From: Gonocerus acuteangulatus
Taxonomy: Eukaryota; Arthropoda; Insecta; Hemiptera; Coreidae
Direction of reading: 5' to 3'
Assembly: GCA_946811695.1 (NCBI GenBank)
Contig: OX328125.1
Span: 96,236,260-96,300,259, forward strand
Length of the DNA stretch: 64,000 bases
Below are positions 53,394 to 64,000 of the stretch, in pieces. A program made the position numbers and the translations under genes. The notes beneath the pieces are model-generated. The model did not search any database, was not told the origin of the DNA, and was given only the letters and a program-made list of their open reading frames with translations. Positions within the stretch are counted from its first letter, which is position 1, and each line of letters begins with the position of its first letter.

Positions 53394-54270
53394 AGGAGCT
53401 GCATAACTCAGCACTTTCCTCAGAATTTGGGTAGTGTAGACTGCATTCCTATTTAGTTAAATTTAAACGTCCATTTGTTAGTGACAACGAATTTTAGCAC
53501 GGGGTTACCTACAGATTATCAACCTTTTATAGGAAGGATAGGGCGATGCCTATTCTTTATTTCGAAAGAAAAGCCATCACCCATAGGGGGAATCAAAGCC
53601 ACGACCTTAGGCACGGAGAGCATACACCTCAGCACTCACGGACATCGGGTCTCCTCACTGCATTCCTAAAAAAATGGCTAAAAATAACCTATACAAATAA
53701 AATAAAAACATGAATCGTCTCTTCTCTTTTACACTTTTAATGAGCAACTGTTTCAATTATTAATCTTGTAATTAATTTCCCTATAAAACAAAAACCACAT
53801 TTTTGTCTAATGATTTTGATGAATATAAAAGCCTACAATAATATCGCAGGAACGGGATATAGCACCCTTAGTGGTATAAATCAGAAGATAACAACCCATA
53901 TAATGTCATATCAAAACCTACGTGCTCCTAGTGGTAGCTTTGCCAACCTGCGTTTGGCGTCCAAATTCTATTCAAACATAGTACAAATTAAACCCTCCCC
54001 CTCCTAATTAATCAATTTAGTTTATTTTTACAAGACATTTTTCTCTGTAGATGACCACAAGGAATACCAAGTTTCGTTGAAATATAAAAAAATTACGGTT
54101 GGTATTACCAAATAACTACTTTGGGTCCGGAGTAACCCCCCCCCTCCAGGTGTACCGATTTTGCTGGGTTATGAAATCGTTTTGTGACGAAAAAACCTCT
54201 GGCGTATATCGTGTTAACAGACACACCCACCCACAAACACACACACACACATATCGCACTAGTATTTATC
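53394..54270 (+). mobile_element. H2 element, diverged copy (c), 3' end missing
   Basis: TTCGTCACGCAGGAGCTGC and GCACTTTCCTCAGAATTTGG match the H2 5' end. Later GTCCGGAGTAACCCCCC and ACCAAGTTTCGTTGAAATAT match the interior, and GTGTTAACAGACACACCCAC matches the segment before the (AT)n tract. The (AT)n and 3' hairpin are replaced by an (AC)n run. It is split by an S2 SINE. Confidence 0.7.
53440..53667 (-). mobile_element. S2 SINE inserted in H2c, with 11-bp TSD
   Basis: ACTGCATTCCT at 53440-53450 and 53657-53667 bounds a 206-bp minus-strand SINE. The head is GAGACCCGATGTCCGTGAGT with a B-box-like GGTCGTGGCTTTGATTCCCC, and the tail AAAATTCGTTGTCACTAACA plus AATGGACG. The 53475-53669 plus frame is antisense to it. 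Confidence 0.8.
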
Positions 54271-55559
54271 ACAAAAATCGGTGTTTTTCAGTTATGACTA
54301 TGAGAGACATGGTAAATAACTCTTTATCAACCATCAAAACTGTATGCACCTAGCTTCAGAGTTTGTACACCAGAAGGCCCTTGCTGAGACAAGTGAGCCC
54401 TTCCTGCCATAAAGCTATGCCCCTACAGATGGATTAATAGAATATCACTATCTATCTGTATATTGTTACTCGTTTTAAATTACTCCAAATATTGCCCCCA
54501 ATAGAAAGAAGAAAGTAAGTAATGTCCAAAAAAAGAAAATGACCTATTGCAGATTAAGTAACGGTGCAAGGAAGGGTTTTCAGCCCACTTGTATGAATGC
54601 AAACGCACGTAGGAAGTTTCGCGCCATAATCTGCCCACGTGGCGAATTTCCCGCCCAATTACTATGCGCCTGCGCAGTTCGCTCCTCCTTCTTAATTACC
54701 CACTGCTTTTCTAATAACAAGTATTAAGGGGCCATTTAATTTACATCTTCTTCGCTCCTAACCAAACCTCCCTGCTCATCCAATTCTTTCGACATTTGCA
54801 TATTTAATTAGTTTGAATAAATTTCGCAATACGTCACTCCTTATTTTCGAAGTGAAATTCGTTTAGTCACTACTGCTTCGATGATTTCTTCAACATTCCA
54901 CGATTTCTAATAATAATTCTAATAAAAATATTGATGTAACTCGCTTTCCCAATTAAACGATTTGTTTAGGTATTAATAATGTGTATGCAAGAACATTTTC
55001 TTTAGATATTTTATTGTAATGATCTTTCGGGAACCTTTTCATTTATTATTTATAATTTTTCACATTTTAACATTTCGGCCTTAGGGCTATTTTATAAAAC
55101 TAGAAAAAAAAAAACAATACAATTATAATCAATTTTCAATTAATCCCGCTTACTCATGTTATGTAATTACTATAATAGCCCTCCATTAAATTTCTTAAAG
55201 CTAATTTTACCTTCAAAAGGGTTTGTTATCTTAGCACTTTCTCATTTATTAGAGCTACTAACCTTAAAATTACTTAATGAATTACCGTCAAAAATATCTA
55301 AGGATATTATTAGCTGTAATTAATAATAAAAAATTAAACGCATTAAATGCACTTTTGAAAATGAAAAAAATTTTCTATTCAGATTTTTGTTTCCATTGTT
55401 TATCAAATTACACTTAAAGAAATTCAGGTAGTTTTACAATCCTATATATAAGTAGTCAATTTGACAAATCATTTTTATAAATCATTTTATAAATCAACAA
55501 TGATTTATAAAATAGATTATATAAAAATTAATAACAGTTATATCCCATTTAATTCATAA
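54271..55559. other. unassigned sequence
   Basis: Balanced near 54560-54700, then very AT-rich. The 62-residue frame (54539-54727) has no recognised domain. Confidence 0.35.
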
Positions 55560-55850
55560 AAATTATAATCAATACTAAATATTATTTCCATTAATCTTAT
55601 TGTTGAATTAAGATAAATTTGTTTTATGAAGTCTGATTTTTTCCAAGTCTAATCAGGATTTGAATGTTTTATTTCAACCTCATGAGTGCTGATATTAAGT
55701 TAGATGTAAAATGAAATTATTATGTTCAATTGTAAAACTTTGTGAAATTACCTTCTTTACACGTAAGTTAATAAACAAAGGAAACAAAAACAGTAACCTG
55801 ACTAGAGAAAGTTCTAAATTTTATTAGCTGTCAATTAACAAAAAAAAAGT
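55560..55850 (-). mobile_element. family F copy
   Basis: AAGATAAATTTGTTTTATGA, TTTTTTCCAAGTCTAATCAG, GGATTTGAATGTTTTATTTC and TTCTAAATTTTATTAGCTG are the inverse of 31775-32030. Confidence 0.65.
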
Positions 55851-55854
55851 AGCC

Positions 55855-56382
55855 AAGTGGCGGCACTGGCGGACGGTATTCTCGGAGAGAATATTCTGAC
55901 GTACCGGTGCCGGTCAGTGCATGTTTGACGGTGTGTGTGAACCATCTACCGATATGTCCAATTGGGTTCTTTCCTTTCTCACAAAAGTATCTTCTTTCTT
56001 TTTTTCCTGCAAATTATTTAAAGTGTATAGTTTCATTTATTTAACAATATGGATAACGTAAAATTCATTGAACTAGTGCGACTAAATGATGAACTCATAA
56101 TACAAATGACAATTTACAGAAAGATAAAATATTGGACCACGTTGGAAAGGAATTGAACACAACAGTATTTCTCTTCTTTATCTAAAATTAAAGCAATCAT
56201 AGCTAATTTAGTCTTTAATTTGGGCATAGTAAGAAACTAAATAACTCCGCAAAGACAACTGACTGAGGGATGTTTTCTCGGCGTTGATGGACGGTGATCT
56301 GTTGGTCGAGGTCCGGATGGTGTGAAATGAGTTTGGTGGATTTTGCCGGTCGGCTGCTGGACGTTGTACATCAACCTTTATG
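55855..56382 (+). mobile_element. PIF/Harbinger-like remnant region
   Basis: Holds a GC-richer edge (GTGGCGGCACTGGCGGACGG), a 35-codon MADF-like frame (56049-56156) and GGTCGGCTGCTGGACGTTGT. Assignment rests mostly on the MADF-like motif and the neighbouring TIR element. Confidence 0.4.
56049..56156 (+). pseudogene. MADF-like domain fragment
   Basis: ATG at 56049, then MDNVKFIELVRLNDELIIQM and TIYRKIKYWTTLERN, stop at 56154-56156. FIELVR, then Leu, YRKxKYW matches the start of MADF domains (FIxLVRxxPxLYxxxxxxYKxxKxxxxxW). MADF proteins accompany PIF/Harbinger transposases and are also expanded in insect genomes. Only the first helix region remains. It is short enough that chance cannot be excluded. 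Confidence 0.45.
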
Positions 56383-57140
56383 CTGCACCTACATTGGACC
56401 CGTTTTTCTCCCGATCCGATCCAATCCGATTTCGTTTGACCGACAATAGCCGACTTGAGTGCCTACATCGGGGCCGACCCGATCTCACCCGATTTAGTCG
56501 CAGCTAGTCAGTAGTGACCTCAATGAAGTGAAAATAAGAGATGAATTTAAGAAATACCACCTAATAAGCATAGAAAACTTGGATAAGGTTGAATGTTGAA
56601 GGTATGAAGGAGAAGTTGAGAGGCCAATCAATCTTCCGGAAGTATATCAGTCCCGAAAAAATAAATCTTATTGAAACATTTAATTTTTAACTGATACACT
56701 ACGAGAAGAGACGCATTAGTATTCATATTTTAAAATTATATATAAGAACGGTAGCTAGAAGGCTCTAAGCATTTGAAGGTTATAAACATTGGAAGGTTAT
56801 AGACATTGAATGGTTATAAACATCTTTCCACGCAATGTAATAAACAGGGGAAACAAAAACAAAAGTGTAAAGTGACAAAATTGTTCTAAATTATATTAGC
56901 TTTCATTTAAAAAAAAAATGCATTGAAATCGTTTAAGATGTTGAGGCTTTAGACCATTTTGAAACACAATACGTGGGTACTAGAAACAAACAAGTTTGAA
57001 CGGCAGAGAATCGGTGGCCATCTGATCGGGTCGGGTCGGGACCAGCCTAGGCTCCTCCATTGAGATGCATGTGTTTGTTTTTCTCCCGACAGTCCGTGGC
57101 TATCTGATCGGATCGGATTGGGTCCAATGTAGGTGCAGCA
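56383..57140. mobile_element. DNA transposon relic with exact 21-bp TIRs
   Basis: TGCTGCACCTACATTGGACC plus C at 56383-56403 recurs exactly in inverse at 57120-57140. Inside both ends are GATCGGATCGG / CCGATCCGATCC runs and CCCGAC motifs as subterminal repeats. The element is 758 bp with no transposase. It includes a family F piece (56822-56975). Confidence 0.75.
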
Positions 57141-57877
57141 AAGTCTTACAACGCCACAATGTCAGCTTCGCCTTAGAGAGGTCTTTCAGCAACTGATTTC
57201 TTCGGATTTCTCCCCACATTTAGGAATAGAATTTGTAAATAAAAAACAGGTTGGCTCTATATCCCTCTTCATCCATTCTTATCAACTTGACAGATCCTCC
57301 TAGTCCTCATATACCGTGGGAACTATTTCTACACCTTTGCGTTCTATAGGGGCGTGCTACAGCATGCACCACAAGGATTAGCGTGAAGTTCAGGCCACTT
57401 TCCTTTGAGGTCTTTCTTCAGCTCTATCGCTCATCAAGCTTTATATCTTCCTATAGAATATCATTTCTTCAATGGAATACCTACCACGTGGAACCAGAAA
57501 ACTTGAAGGTTCCAGAAGCCGAGCTTGTTCCTAAAAATTAGACACACTGGACTCAAAGGTTCAAGAATATTTTGCCTTCTATTATAGAAGAGCACTGTAC
57601 ATAGAGACTTTTGGAGAATTATTTAAGACAAAATATCCAATATTTTTGAATTTTATTTTATTTTCTAGATGATTTTATTTTTCAAATGTAATCTGGAGAA
57701 TTATCTGTTATTTAAGAGATTGTAAATATTACTCAGAAAACCATCCCTATCAGATATAGCAGCCCTTTTTCCCCCAACTAACCCAAATCTTTGCTATTAA
57801 TAATTTATTTGTGACATTTTATATTCTGAAGGACACCGGTCCAAAAATAAAATAATTTTTACCAGTGAAACTAATAG
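57141..57877. other. unassigned sequence
   Basis: No recognised gene or repeat. Confidence 0.4.
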
Positions 57878-58408
57878 CTAATTGCCGTGGTAGATTATGG
57901 TAGATTTTGTAGCTGTTGTTAAGTCTCTGGCAGTTATTTGTGGTACGTCATAAGTCATAAGTCTGACAGCATTTTTTGCGTGATAATCGGCAATTGAACT
58001 TTTTCGGAGTTCTTCATGTCCAGGTAGCCAGAACATTGTTGTATTTCCGTTTATGGTTTGTGTCTTATTCAAAATTTCTGTCAGTAGTGGATGAGTGGTA
58101 TATCTGTCTGTAACTGCTTTCAGTGCGCTTAAAGAATCAGTAAATAGTATTATGTCTCTGTAGTCAGTTTCGGGTATGTTGTTCAGACCGATGAGGATGA
58201 CATGGAGTTCAGCTGTAAAGATACTAGAGTTATCGTTAATTTTCTTGGTTATAATTTGATCATCTATTACAGCTGCAGCTCCGACACCTTCATCTGATTT
58301 AGAGCCATCAGTATAGATAAAGAGTTTTCCGACATTTTCAATAATGAAAGCTTCATAATTATTTTTATAGATTAATTTTGATGTTGGATCACTCTTTTTA
58401 TATGTTGC
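57878..58408 (-). pseudogene. LINE ORF2 fragment: complete RNase H domain
   Basis: The frame is open from 58408 to the stop at 57878 (176 residues). It carries the RNase H set: Asp in FIYTDGSK, Glu in FTAELHV, Asp in LFTDSLSALK, His in FWLPGHEEL and Asp in ADYHAK. It is clearly homologous to 27437-28337 but a different subfamily. It ends before the CCHC finger because of the stop. No TSD or 3' UTR was found, so this is an older or internally truncated copy. Confidence 0.8.
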
Positions 58409-59839
58409 TTATGTTGTTTTTAAAAACCGTAAATAATAAATACTTGTTCATTGTGAAGATATAGCCCACCATTGAGATTAAACAGGTGTAGTTGATCGGG
58501 ACGCGGTCATATGTTGAATAAAACTACATTTTATATCTAAAATGAGTTCTACGGATGGCGGCAGAGAGATTGCGTGCACATGTGGACTGGTCCCAACAAA
58601 CACTCAGTGTACATATAAACTTTAATGAGGTCCCTACATTACTTAGTACATAGTATCGACAATCGTGTGAAGAAACTCTTTCGCATTGAGTACAAGCTAA
58701 ATTGATACTTTCCAATGCGCTAAAAGATCAGTCAAATTTGAAATATTAGACAGATTCTTTCTAAAAGATGAGATAGAATAGGTGTGAATGCAGTGCCTTG
58801 TACAGCCACAGAAAAGTGACTTATCTCCGATCAGGAAAGCTGCAAAGGAAAGGCAAATCCTTAACCTGAATATATTTAGAATAATATTGAAGTTTGCTTT
58901 AAAACCTCCGATACCGATGTAGGATTACATAAAGAGACTCACGAATTCGCCTACGTCGGCTGGTTGACGTTCGATCCCACGAGCCTTGCAGATACCCGGG
59001 GCGTAACCTTTCTACGCTTTTACCAGGGCAGACAATACCTCGCCTGTCTAATAGTGCATCAGGTCAACGGAAATACAAGGAAAACCACTCTCACAAGCTA
59101 GTGTCTTGGGAAATGTTCTTAGCCAAGGATGTGAATCGGTTTCGGAAGCCTTCAGACGGACTGCTGACAACCCGACAACCTGAAAAAAACGTCATCGGTT
59201 CTACAGAACTTGTAACATTCAAATTCTGATGGCCCAATTTGGGTGGTTCTAAATAATATACTTCTATATTTTAAATTAAATGTCGAGAAAAAACCATGGA
59301 CTTATTCACTTGTTCAGGCATCAATGATCCCTTTTTTATCACAAAAATGTATATATTCCATAGATTAGATAATTGTTGACCTGTTGTATCATGCTCATAC
59401 TTGTCTCTATACCATCTGCAGACTACTGATAACCTCATTTTCATGGCTTCCTCTAGTCACTTCTTGTCAAACGCCCAAAAAAGTTCCTTCTTACCAAACC
59501 TCTTAAGGTCTTCGAAGGACCTCGGAAATTATTTTATATTCCCCAAAGTTTACCTTTTGCTACTATTGCCTCTATAGTATAGGCCGCCGATAGTTCAAAA
59601 AATGGCAGCCTATGGCTATAGGATTCGTTTCCAAACCTAGACCTGCATTGAAATTTGTTCGAACTATTCTGTTCACATTATTTCTTTCTAAAGATGAACT
59701 CTCAGGAACTCAGAATGAGATGGGAATGTTGGGGCCGTTGAGGTGATAAGAAGTTAAGGGATGGTTGGGATTCAGATTCTTCACAACACTTGTCCATGCT
59801 CCCCTAAAAGTTATCGTTGTTTTCCTCCCTAACCTATAG
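58409..59839. other. unassigned sequence
   Basis: A B-box-like GTTCGATCCCAC near 58971 might be a SINE relic, but no A box or known body was found. The 58524-58715 minus frame is unrecognised. Confidence 0.3.
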
Positions 59840-59954
59840 TCCGCCCGCAAACAAAAGAACCAGAAGGGGCGTGGCCGGAGAGGAGCTAGGCCTTCCCTCA
59901 CTTGCGCTAGTTGCAACACGTGCATACTGCCTGGTTCTTTTCTTTGTGGGCGGA
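59840..59954. repeat. 24-bp inverted repeat around a GC-rich loop
   Basis: TCCGCCCGCAAACAAAAGAA (plus CCAG) at 59840-59863 and its inverse with two mismatches at 59931-59954 enclose 67 bp. A very small MITE or a structured RNA is possible. The 112-residue minus frame (59710-60048) spans it and has no recognised domain. Confidence 0.7.
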
Positions 59955-60337
59955 TCATACCCATGTATTGCTGAAGAAGCATGCTGAAAAGTTCAAAATA
60001 TAAAAATTCTGGAAATGTGTCGTTTTCTCTTAGCCAAAACGCAACCATTCCTTGACTTCTTAGTGTAAATTGGTAAGCATTGAATAGATTCCGTTAATAT
60101 TTTGCAGTCAATGGTGCTAAACCAAGACTTCCGAAAGTTGTATTACCGAGTATGCTAACTGCAGCAGTCTTCTTCAGGTTTATGCCAGAATCTCTGTCGT
60201 GCGAAATGTATTAGCCTATCGAATGTTTACTTTCAACTTATCACGATTTCTTAACGTTTTTCGGTATTATTAATAAAATACGCTTAAAGGCCAAAACTAC
60301 TTATATCTGTTAATCTGCTAGGTTGATTTCCTATTTG
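59955..60337. other. unassigned sequence
   Basis: No recognised feature. Confidence 0.4.
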
Positions 60338-60495
60338 CGCGGGTCTCCCCGTGGTCTAGTGGCTAACGCCTTAGATTCTCATGTGGGAAGTGGCGGGTTC
60401 GATTCCTACAGGCAGGAATTTTCTCAAATCACGGCTCGTTGTGAAAATTCCTCGCTGCACCAGGATGTCGGCCCTAATGGCCAAAATGTCGAATG
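60338..60495 (+). mobile_element. tRNA-headed SINE, family S1
   Basis: GGGTCTCCCCGTGGTCTAGT and GGCTAACGCCTTAGATTCTC, perfect B box GGTTCGATTCC, then CAGGAATTTTCTCAAATCAC, CTCGCTGCACCAGGATGTC and the shared tail GGCCCTAATGGCCAAAATG. The GATGCGCCG end is eroded and the poly(A) is gone, so this is an older copy. Confidence 0.8.
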
Positions 60496-60514
60496 CTTTA
60501 TTTCTTTTCTTTTT

Positions 60515-60560
60515 AATTTGTCCATTCATTATTGACAACGAATTTTAGGGTTATCTTAAA
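60515..60560 (-). mobile_element. S2 SINE tail fragment
   Basis: GTCCATTCATTATTGACAAC and GAATTTTAGGGTTA match, in inverse, the tail of the S2 copies at 6535 and 53451. Confidence 0.55.
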
Positions 60561-60699
60561 AGATGTAACTAAAATTGGAAAGTTTGATAATTCTAGGTTG
60601 AAGAGTTTCTGATATATTGTCACCCCCTGAAGGATTCTCATTAACTTTCGATACACCCTGTATTGGCGATGGAAAATCGTAATTTATAGGACTCACTCA

Positions 60700-60774
60700 T
60701 TCATCAAAATTATTAGGCACTTCCCAAGAGGCTAGAGACTCCCTATTGAGGGAGGGAGGAACGCGCTAAAACAT
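60700..60774 (+). mobile_element. H1 element 3' end only (copy h)
   Basis: TTAGGCACTTCCCAAGAGGC, ACTCCCTATTGAGGGAGGGA and GGAACGCGCTAAAA: the H1 3' hairpin and terminus with little else. The left half resembles 25970-26010 in inverse. Confidence 0.6.
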
Positions 60775-60819
60775 GATTTTCATTTTTTGTTAATCCTTTA
60801 AAAATGCTCGAAATTAGTT

Positions 60820-60824
<5 letters not shown>

Positions 60825-60890
<66 letters not shown>
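60825..60890. repeat. poly(T), 66 bp
   Basis: An uninterrupted T tract. No SINE or LINE body was identified beside it. The length may not be assembled accurately. Confidence 0.9.
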
Positions 60891-60893
<3 letters not shown>

Positions 60894-61929
60894 CAAAAAC
60901 AAATAGTTTTTCGAAACATGCGCACACCTAATTCTCTTGCTGGGAGTCCTAGATGTATCTATTAGGTAATGGACCTTGATGTATATGTATGCAATCCTAT
61001 GCATTTCCTCTTCCTTACTTCATTCATCATATTGAGGATTGATACCCCTTATCAATTCATTGGAATCAATCAACATTTCATAAATCAACAGATCAGATAT
61101 TAAAGGAACTTGGTCTAATCTATGCTAAAGAATATCATCATTATTGTATCATCATTAGATTATGTCATCCATGCTATATCTTATGATCCATTGCTGATTA
61201 TAAATAGCCAACCTTCTGGGTATATAAATTGAGATTGATTGACCTCCTAAAGATGAGTCCAGAAAGAACTGCAAAGATGACTTATGAATGATGGGAAGAA
61301 AAATTGAATATTGTAGGAATTGCTGGATGATGAAAATTGATCTTCAGAATAATGAAAAAAGTCCAAATGATTGATTTGTTAAGAAATTTCCTTGTTTTTG
61401 AAAAAAAAAAAAAAATTAATTAAAACACTATCTGGAATTTTAACGGGAAAAAACTAAGCAATTTTCGCCATGTTTCCTAATAGTTTTTCAATAAATTTGC
61501 TTGAATTTAAATTCATGAAAAGGTGTCAATATGATTATGCAAATACACTTAAATTGGAAATCATTAATTTTTTTTTCGTTTGTTTAATTATTTTAAATTT
61601 ATTGAGATGTCGGTAAACTGCTTTAAAAGGTAAATATAAGAAGGAAGCCATAATTACCAGACATAAATATTGCAGCCTATCAGCTCACCATCTTAATAAT
61701 ATACCTCAGGTCTTCCATATATCAATAAACCAATTTATATTTATTTAATATAAATATTTATTATATTTTAAATAAACAGTCAACTTCCGCCAAGTGTGTT
61801 CTTTATTGCTTTAATCGGCCAGGAATTTAAAAGTAATTTATTATAACTAGCTTATTCCTATGTTTATGTATCGTATACATTATACTTTTTTTAACATATT
61901 ATAAATATGTATATATAAATCTTGTATCT
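60891..61929. other. unassigned AT-rich sequence
   Basis: TTTATTGAGATGTCGGTAAA near 61600 resembles the 3' end of the LINE at 27064 (TTTATTGAGATGTCACAACG), a possible short LINE relic on the minus strand. Otherwise nothing. Confidence 0.35.
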
Positions 61930-62087
61930 TTATTTCGTTATGGTTTTCGGCTTTCTGTTAAAAGACTTCCCAGCTTTAAGACAAATCGGTATAGCTGCAT
62001 TGTAACACTCAGAAGTGTTAGTTGGCAGCGATTCTTAATCCGATTGATAAAAACCCTGGAATCACATGATGAAGCTGTTACAAATTT

Positions 62088-62795
62088 CACAACGTGGGAT
62101 CGTATATGACCCCATCTAGTCTTTCTTAATTCTTTTACAAATTTGTTGTTAGGATTCTGAAATGGTATTTTAAGATGACTACCATGTATAATATAATAAT
62201 TTATAACCAAATAATCTTATTTTATTGTAAAATAGGGGATTGGGAAGTCGAACATCAAAATACCACAAATTTATACATAAGTTTATTCGAATATTTGTCC
62301 TCTGAATATCAACATTATATATAACGTTTTCTCCTATAATATTTTATCTTTATGACTGCTAGAATAAAAAACACGATAATATATAAAATTGGTTTAAGCG
62401 GGAAAAAACATAGTGGCTTGAAACATTATAATGATCAAAAAAATAAACATAGTATTGTTATTTATTAATACACTTTTCAGATATAATTTGCCTGTGTTCA
62501 GCACACAGACTCTCACTACACTTTGCACAATGTGTTACAGCTTTCCTGTCTTTTTTACCATCAAAAACACCACATCGTAAATATGGCCATCCTCTTTTTT
62601 ACTCGTATCACATATTTCACCAATTTCACTGTCTTCACTATCCAAAACGTCTCCAAACTCTGTTTTTCTCTTCTACAATTTGCCAAAGCATCTAATTGTG
62701 AATTTCATCTTCAGTGCAAAATTATTTATCGATAAGACATATAAATAAAATATTACATAAGCCACAACGTGGGGTCGCCCGTGACCCAAAGGCTT
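62088..62795 (-). mobile_element. piggyBac-like transposon remnant
   Basis: Two copies of ACAACGTGGGRTCG..TGACCC (62089-62115 and 62762-62788) carry a GGGTC/GACCC palindrome of the kind seen near piggyBac ends. Between them, the minus strand encodes a piggyBac-type cysteine-rich tail (62458-62598). No TTAA flanks or transposase core were found. The 61938-62210 frame crosses the first palindrome and is rejected as a gene. Confidence 0.5.
62458..62598 (-). pseudogene. piggyBac transposase C-terminal cysteine-rich domain, remnant
   Basis: Frame RGWPYLRCGVFDGKKDRKAV then THCAKCSESLCAEHRQIISE and KCINK, stop at 62458-62460. The spacing Cys-x2-Cys, x4, Cys-x2-His, then a final Cys is that of the zinc-binding tail that piggyBac transposases use to contact DNA. 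A frameshift or stop just upstream (62599-62601) separates it from an acidic stretch (EDSEIGEICDTSKKED) in another frame, which fits the preceding part. Confidence 0.6.
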
Positions 62796-62929
62796 TATAT
62801 ACGTCCACAGGGATAGGAATGAGAAAAACCTGACTCTCTATTATGATCACCTTGTCAGGACAGAAAGGTAGAGGATCGGACATTTAATCTCTTATGATAT
62901 AAATTTATCTTAGGTTAAATGAATATCAA

Positions 62930-63373
62930 ACATCTGGAGCAAGTTTCAAATGAATTAATCGTTTCTGGAAACCCAAAGTGAAAATTAGTCGGGAAAACGG
63001 TTTTATTTGTTGTCTTATGTACGTTAAAAAAAACTATAAAACGAGTACTTGCAAGCATATAAACCCGTAATCGTAAGCGTTACAATTTTATTTGCGCGAA
63101 TTTCGCTCCAAAAACCATGTTCCGGTGGTCAGATTCTGCTAGTCAACGAACTCCACTTTTCTAATTAGACGCAAAATTTGTGTACTAAATTTCAACAAAA
63201 TTGGTCCATTTTTGAGCCTCTGAGAAAGGTTCTAGGATATACATCTGTGGCTTAGTTCTAAAAGGGCCAATGTAAATTTTTTCATCGTTTGGGTTCTTTA
63301 TGTACTTCCCTTAAAATACTTGCATAAAAACCAAATATACATGTATATATGCATATATCTATATGTATATTAT

Positions 63374-63423
<50 letters not shown>

Positions 63424-63501
63424 TATTCTTATAGATGACCCAAAATATCAAAATTCTTTTTTATCCTAGGAGGCATGGGGTGCCTCCTAGGATAAAAAAG
63501 A

Positions 63502-63561
<60 letters not shown>

Positions 63562-63654
63562 TATATATATATTTGGTTTTATACAAGTATTGTAAGGGAA
63601 GTTGCTAAAAAACACAGAATATGGAAAAATTGGCGTTGGCCGTTTTAGAACCAA

Positions 63655-63737
<83 letters not shown>

Positions 63738-63845
63738 CAAACGTCGTTATTTTTTATATCTATGAGATCTGAAACGTTAAACTCTCTAGGTGGCACTTCC
63801 GAGTTGCAACATAAGGTCAACCTCATAAGCAGGTTTCCTCCCCTT
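62930..63845 (+). mobile_element. H1 element (copy d), 5' part missing, split by a fold-back element
   Basis: AAATGAATATCAAACATCTG, AAACGAGTACTTGCAAGCAT and AAATTTCAACAAAATTGGTC match H1c 45125-45450. After the insertion, an (AT)n tract (63659-63735), CGTTATTTTTTATATC and GGTGGCACTTCCGAGTTGC match the H1 3' region. The terminal hairpin is decayed (CAGGTTTCCTCCCC). It extends to about 63845. Confidence 0.65.
63245..63660. mobile_element. fold-back element inserted in H1d
   Basis: The ends TGGCTTAGTTCTAAAAGGGC and (inverse) TGGCTTGGTTCTAAAACGGC start long imperfect inverted arms that pass through TTCCCTTAAAATACTTGC-type sequence, then (AT)n tracts on both sides. The centre is a perfect 23-bp palindrome (63453-63503; ATCCTAGGAGGCA half-site, TGGGG loop). 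About 415 bp, no coding. Confidence 0.8.
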
Positions 63846-64000
63846 TGGCATTTGGTCCCCATAGGTTTTTCCAAAATTTATTTAAAGGTCCGGATGAGGC
63901 ACTCGAAGATATATTATGACGAAAATAACTACACTAGACTTTCATTTGACACCGTCAGGAAGCAGTGAATTTACTGTTACTGCTTACGGACTGCAATTTA
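63846..64000. other. unassigned sequence at the window end
   Basis: The 63621-63968 frame begins in (AT)n and runs through here. No domain recognised. Confidence 0.4.

Noticed and set aside
60743..61004. Two poly-lysine proteins
   Set aside because: Translation of the 66-bp poly(T) tract.
61938..62210. 90-residue minus-strand gene
   Set aside because: It crosses the GGGATC..GACCCC palindrome of the piggyBac-like remnant and shows no domain.

Overview
The window is AT-rich animal DNA made almost entirely of transposable elements and their debris. I found no intact host protein gene, no host exon that I can name, and no genuine tRNA or rRNA gene. The contents suggest an invertebrate, most likely an arthropod: RNase H-bearing non-LTR retrotransposons, SINEs with tRNA-like and 5S rRNA-like heads, Helentron/HINE-like elements carrying internal (AT)n tracts, and piggyBac-like and PIF/Harbinger-like remnants. 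The species cannot be fixed by reading alone.

Layout. 1-9.9 kb: the 3' end of a Helentron-like element (H1), then mixed SINE copies (families S4 and S2), a pogo-like end and LINE debris. 9.9-13.1 kb: a complete H1 element with an internal 517-bp duplication, a 24-bp minisatellite, and a 76-bp tandem array. 13.7-18.4 kb: S1, S2 and 5S-derived SINEs, a hammerhead-ribozyme-like motif, an inverted-repeat transposon with a LINE inserted into it, and a 1-kb array of a 40-bp satellite. 20.5-28.3 kb: a sharp palindrome, a 4.5-kb fold-back structure whose loop holds an unidentified coding-like stretch, and a 5'-truncated LINE with an intact RNase H domain. 29-39.8 kb: SINEs and LINEs, several bounded by clear target-site duplications (TSDs), a clean MITE at 34.1 kb, an (AT)n-flanked palindrome and a complete H2 element. 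40-54.3 kb: further H1 and H2 copies, a 5S-derived SINE, a LINE with TSD, and an element with a Myb/SANT-like reading frame. 54-64 kb: a MADF-like fragment beside a 21-bp TIR element, an RNase H LINE fragment, a piggyBac cysteine-rich tail, and an H1 copy split by a fold-back element.

How the parts relate. (1) Several SINE types with different heads (tRNA-like S1, tRNA-like S3, 5S rRNA-like) end in the same short 3' tail, seen as GCGCTAATGACCTAG followed shortly by GATGCGCCGT and poly(A). At 37.4 kb a 50-bp insertion consists of only this tail inside its own 12-bp TSD. This is what is expected if one LINE recognises the tail in trans. (2) Most of the long (AT)n tracts that lie inside a recognisable element lie inside two related Helentron/HINE-like families. 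In each family a motif just inside the 5' end is the reverse complement of the descending arm of the 3' terminal hairpin. (3) Reading frames made of alternating Ile/Tyr, Ser/Leu or poly-Lys are microsatellite translations and are not annotated as genes.
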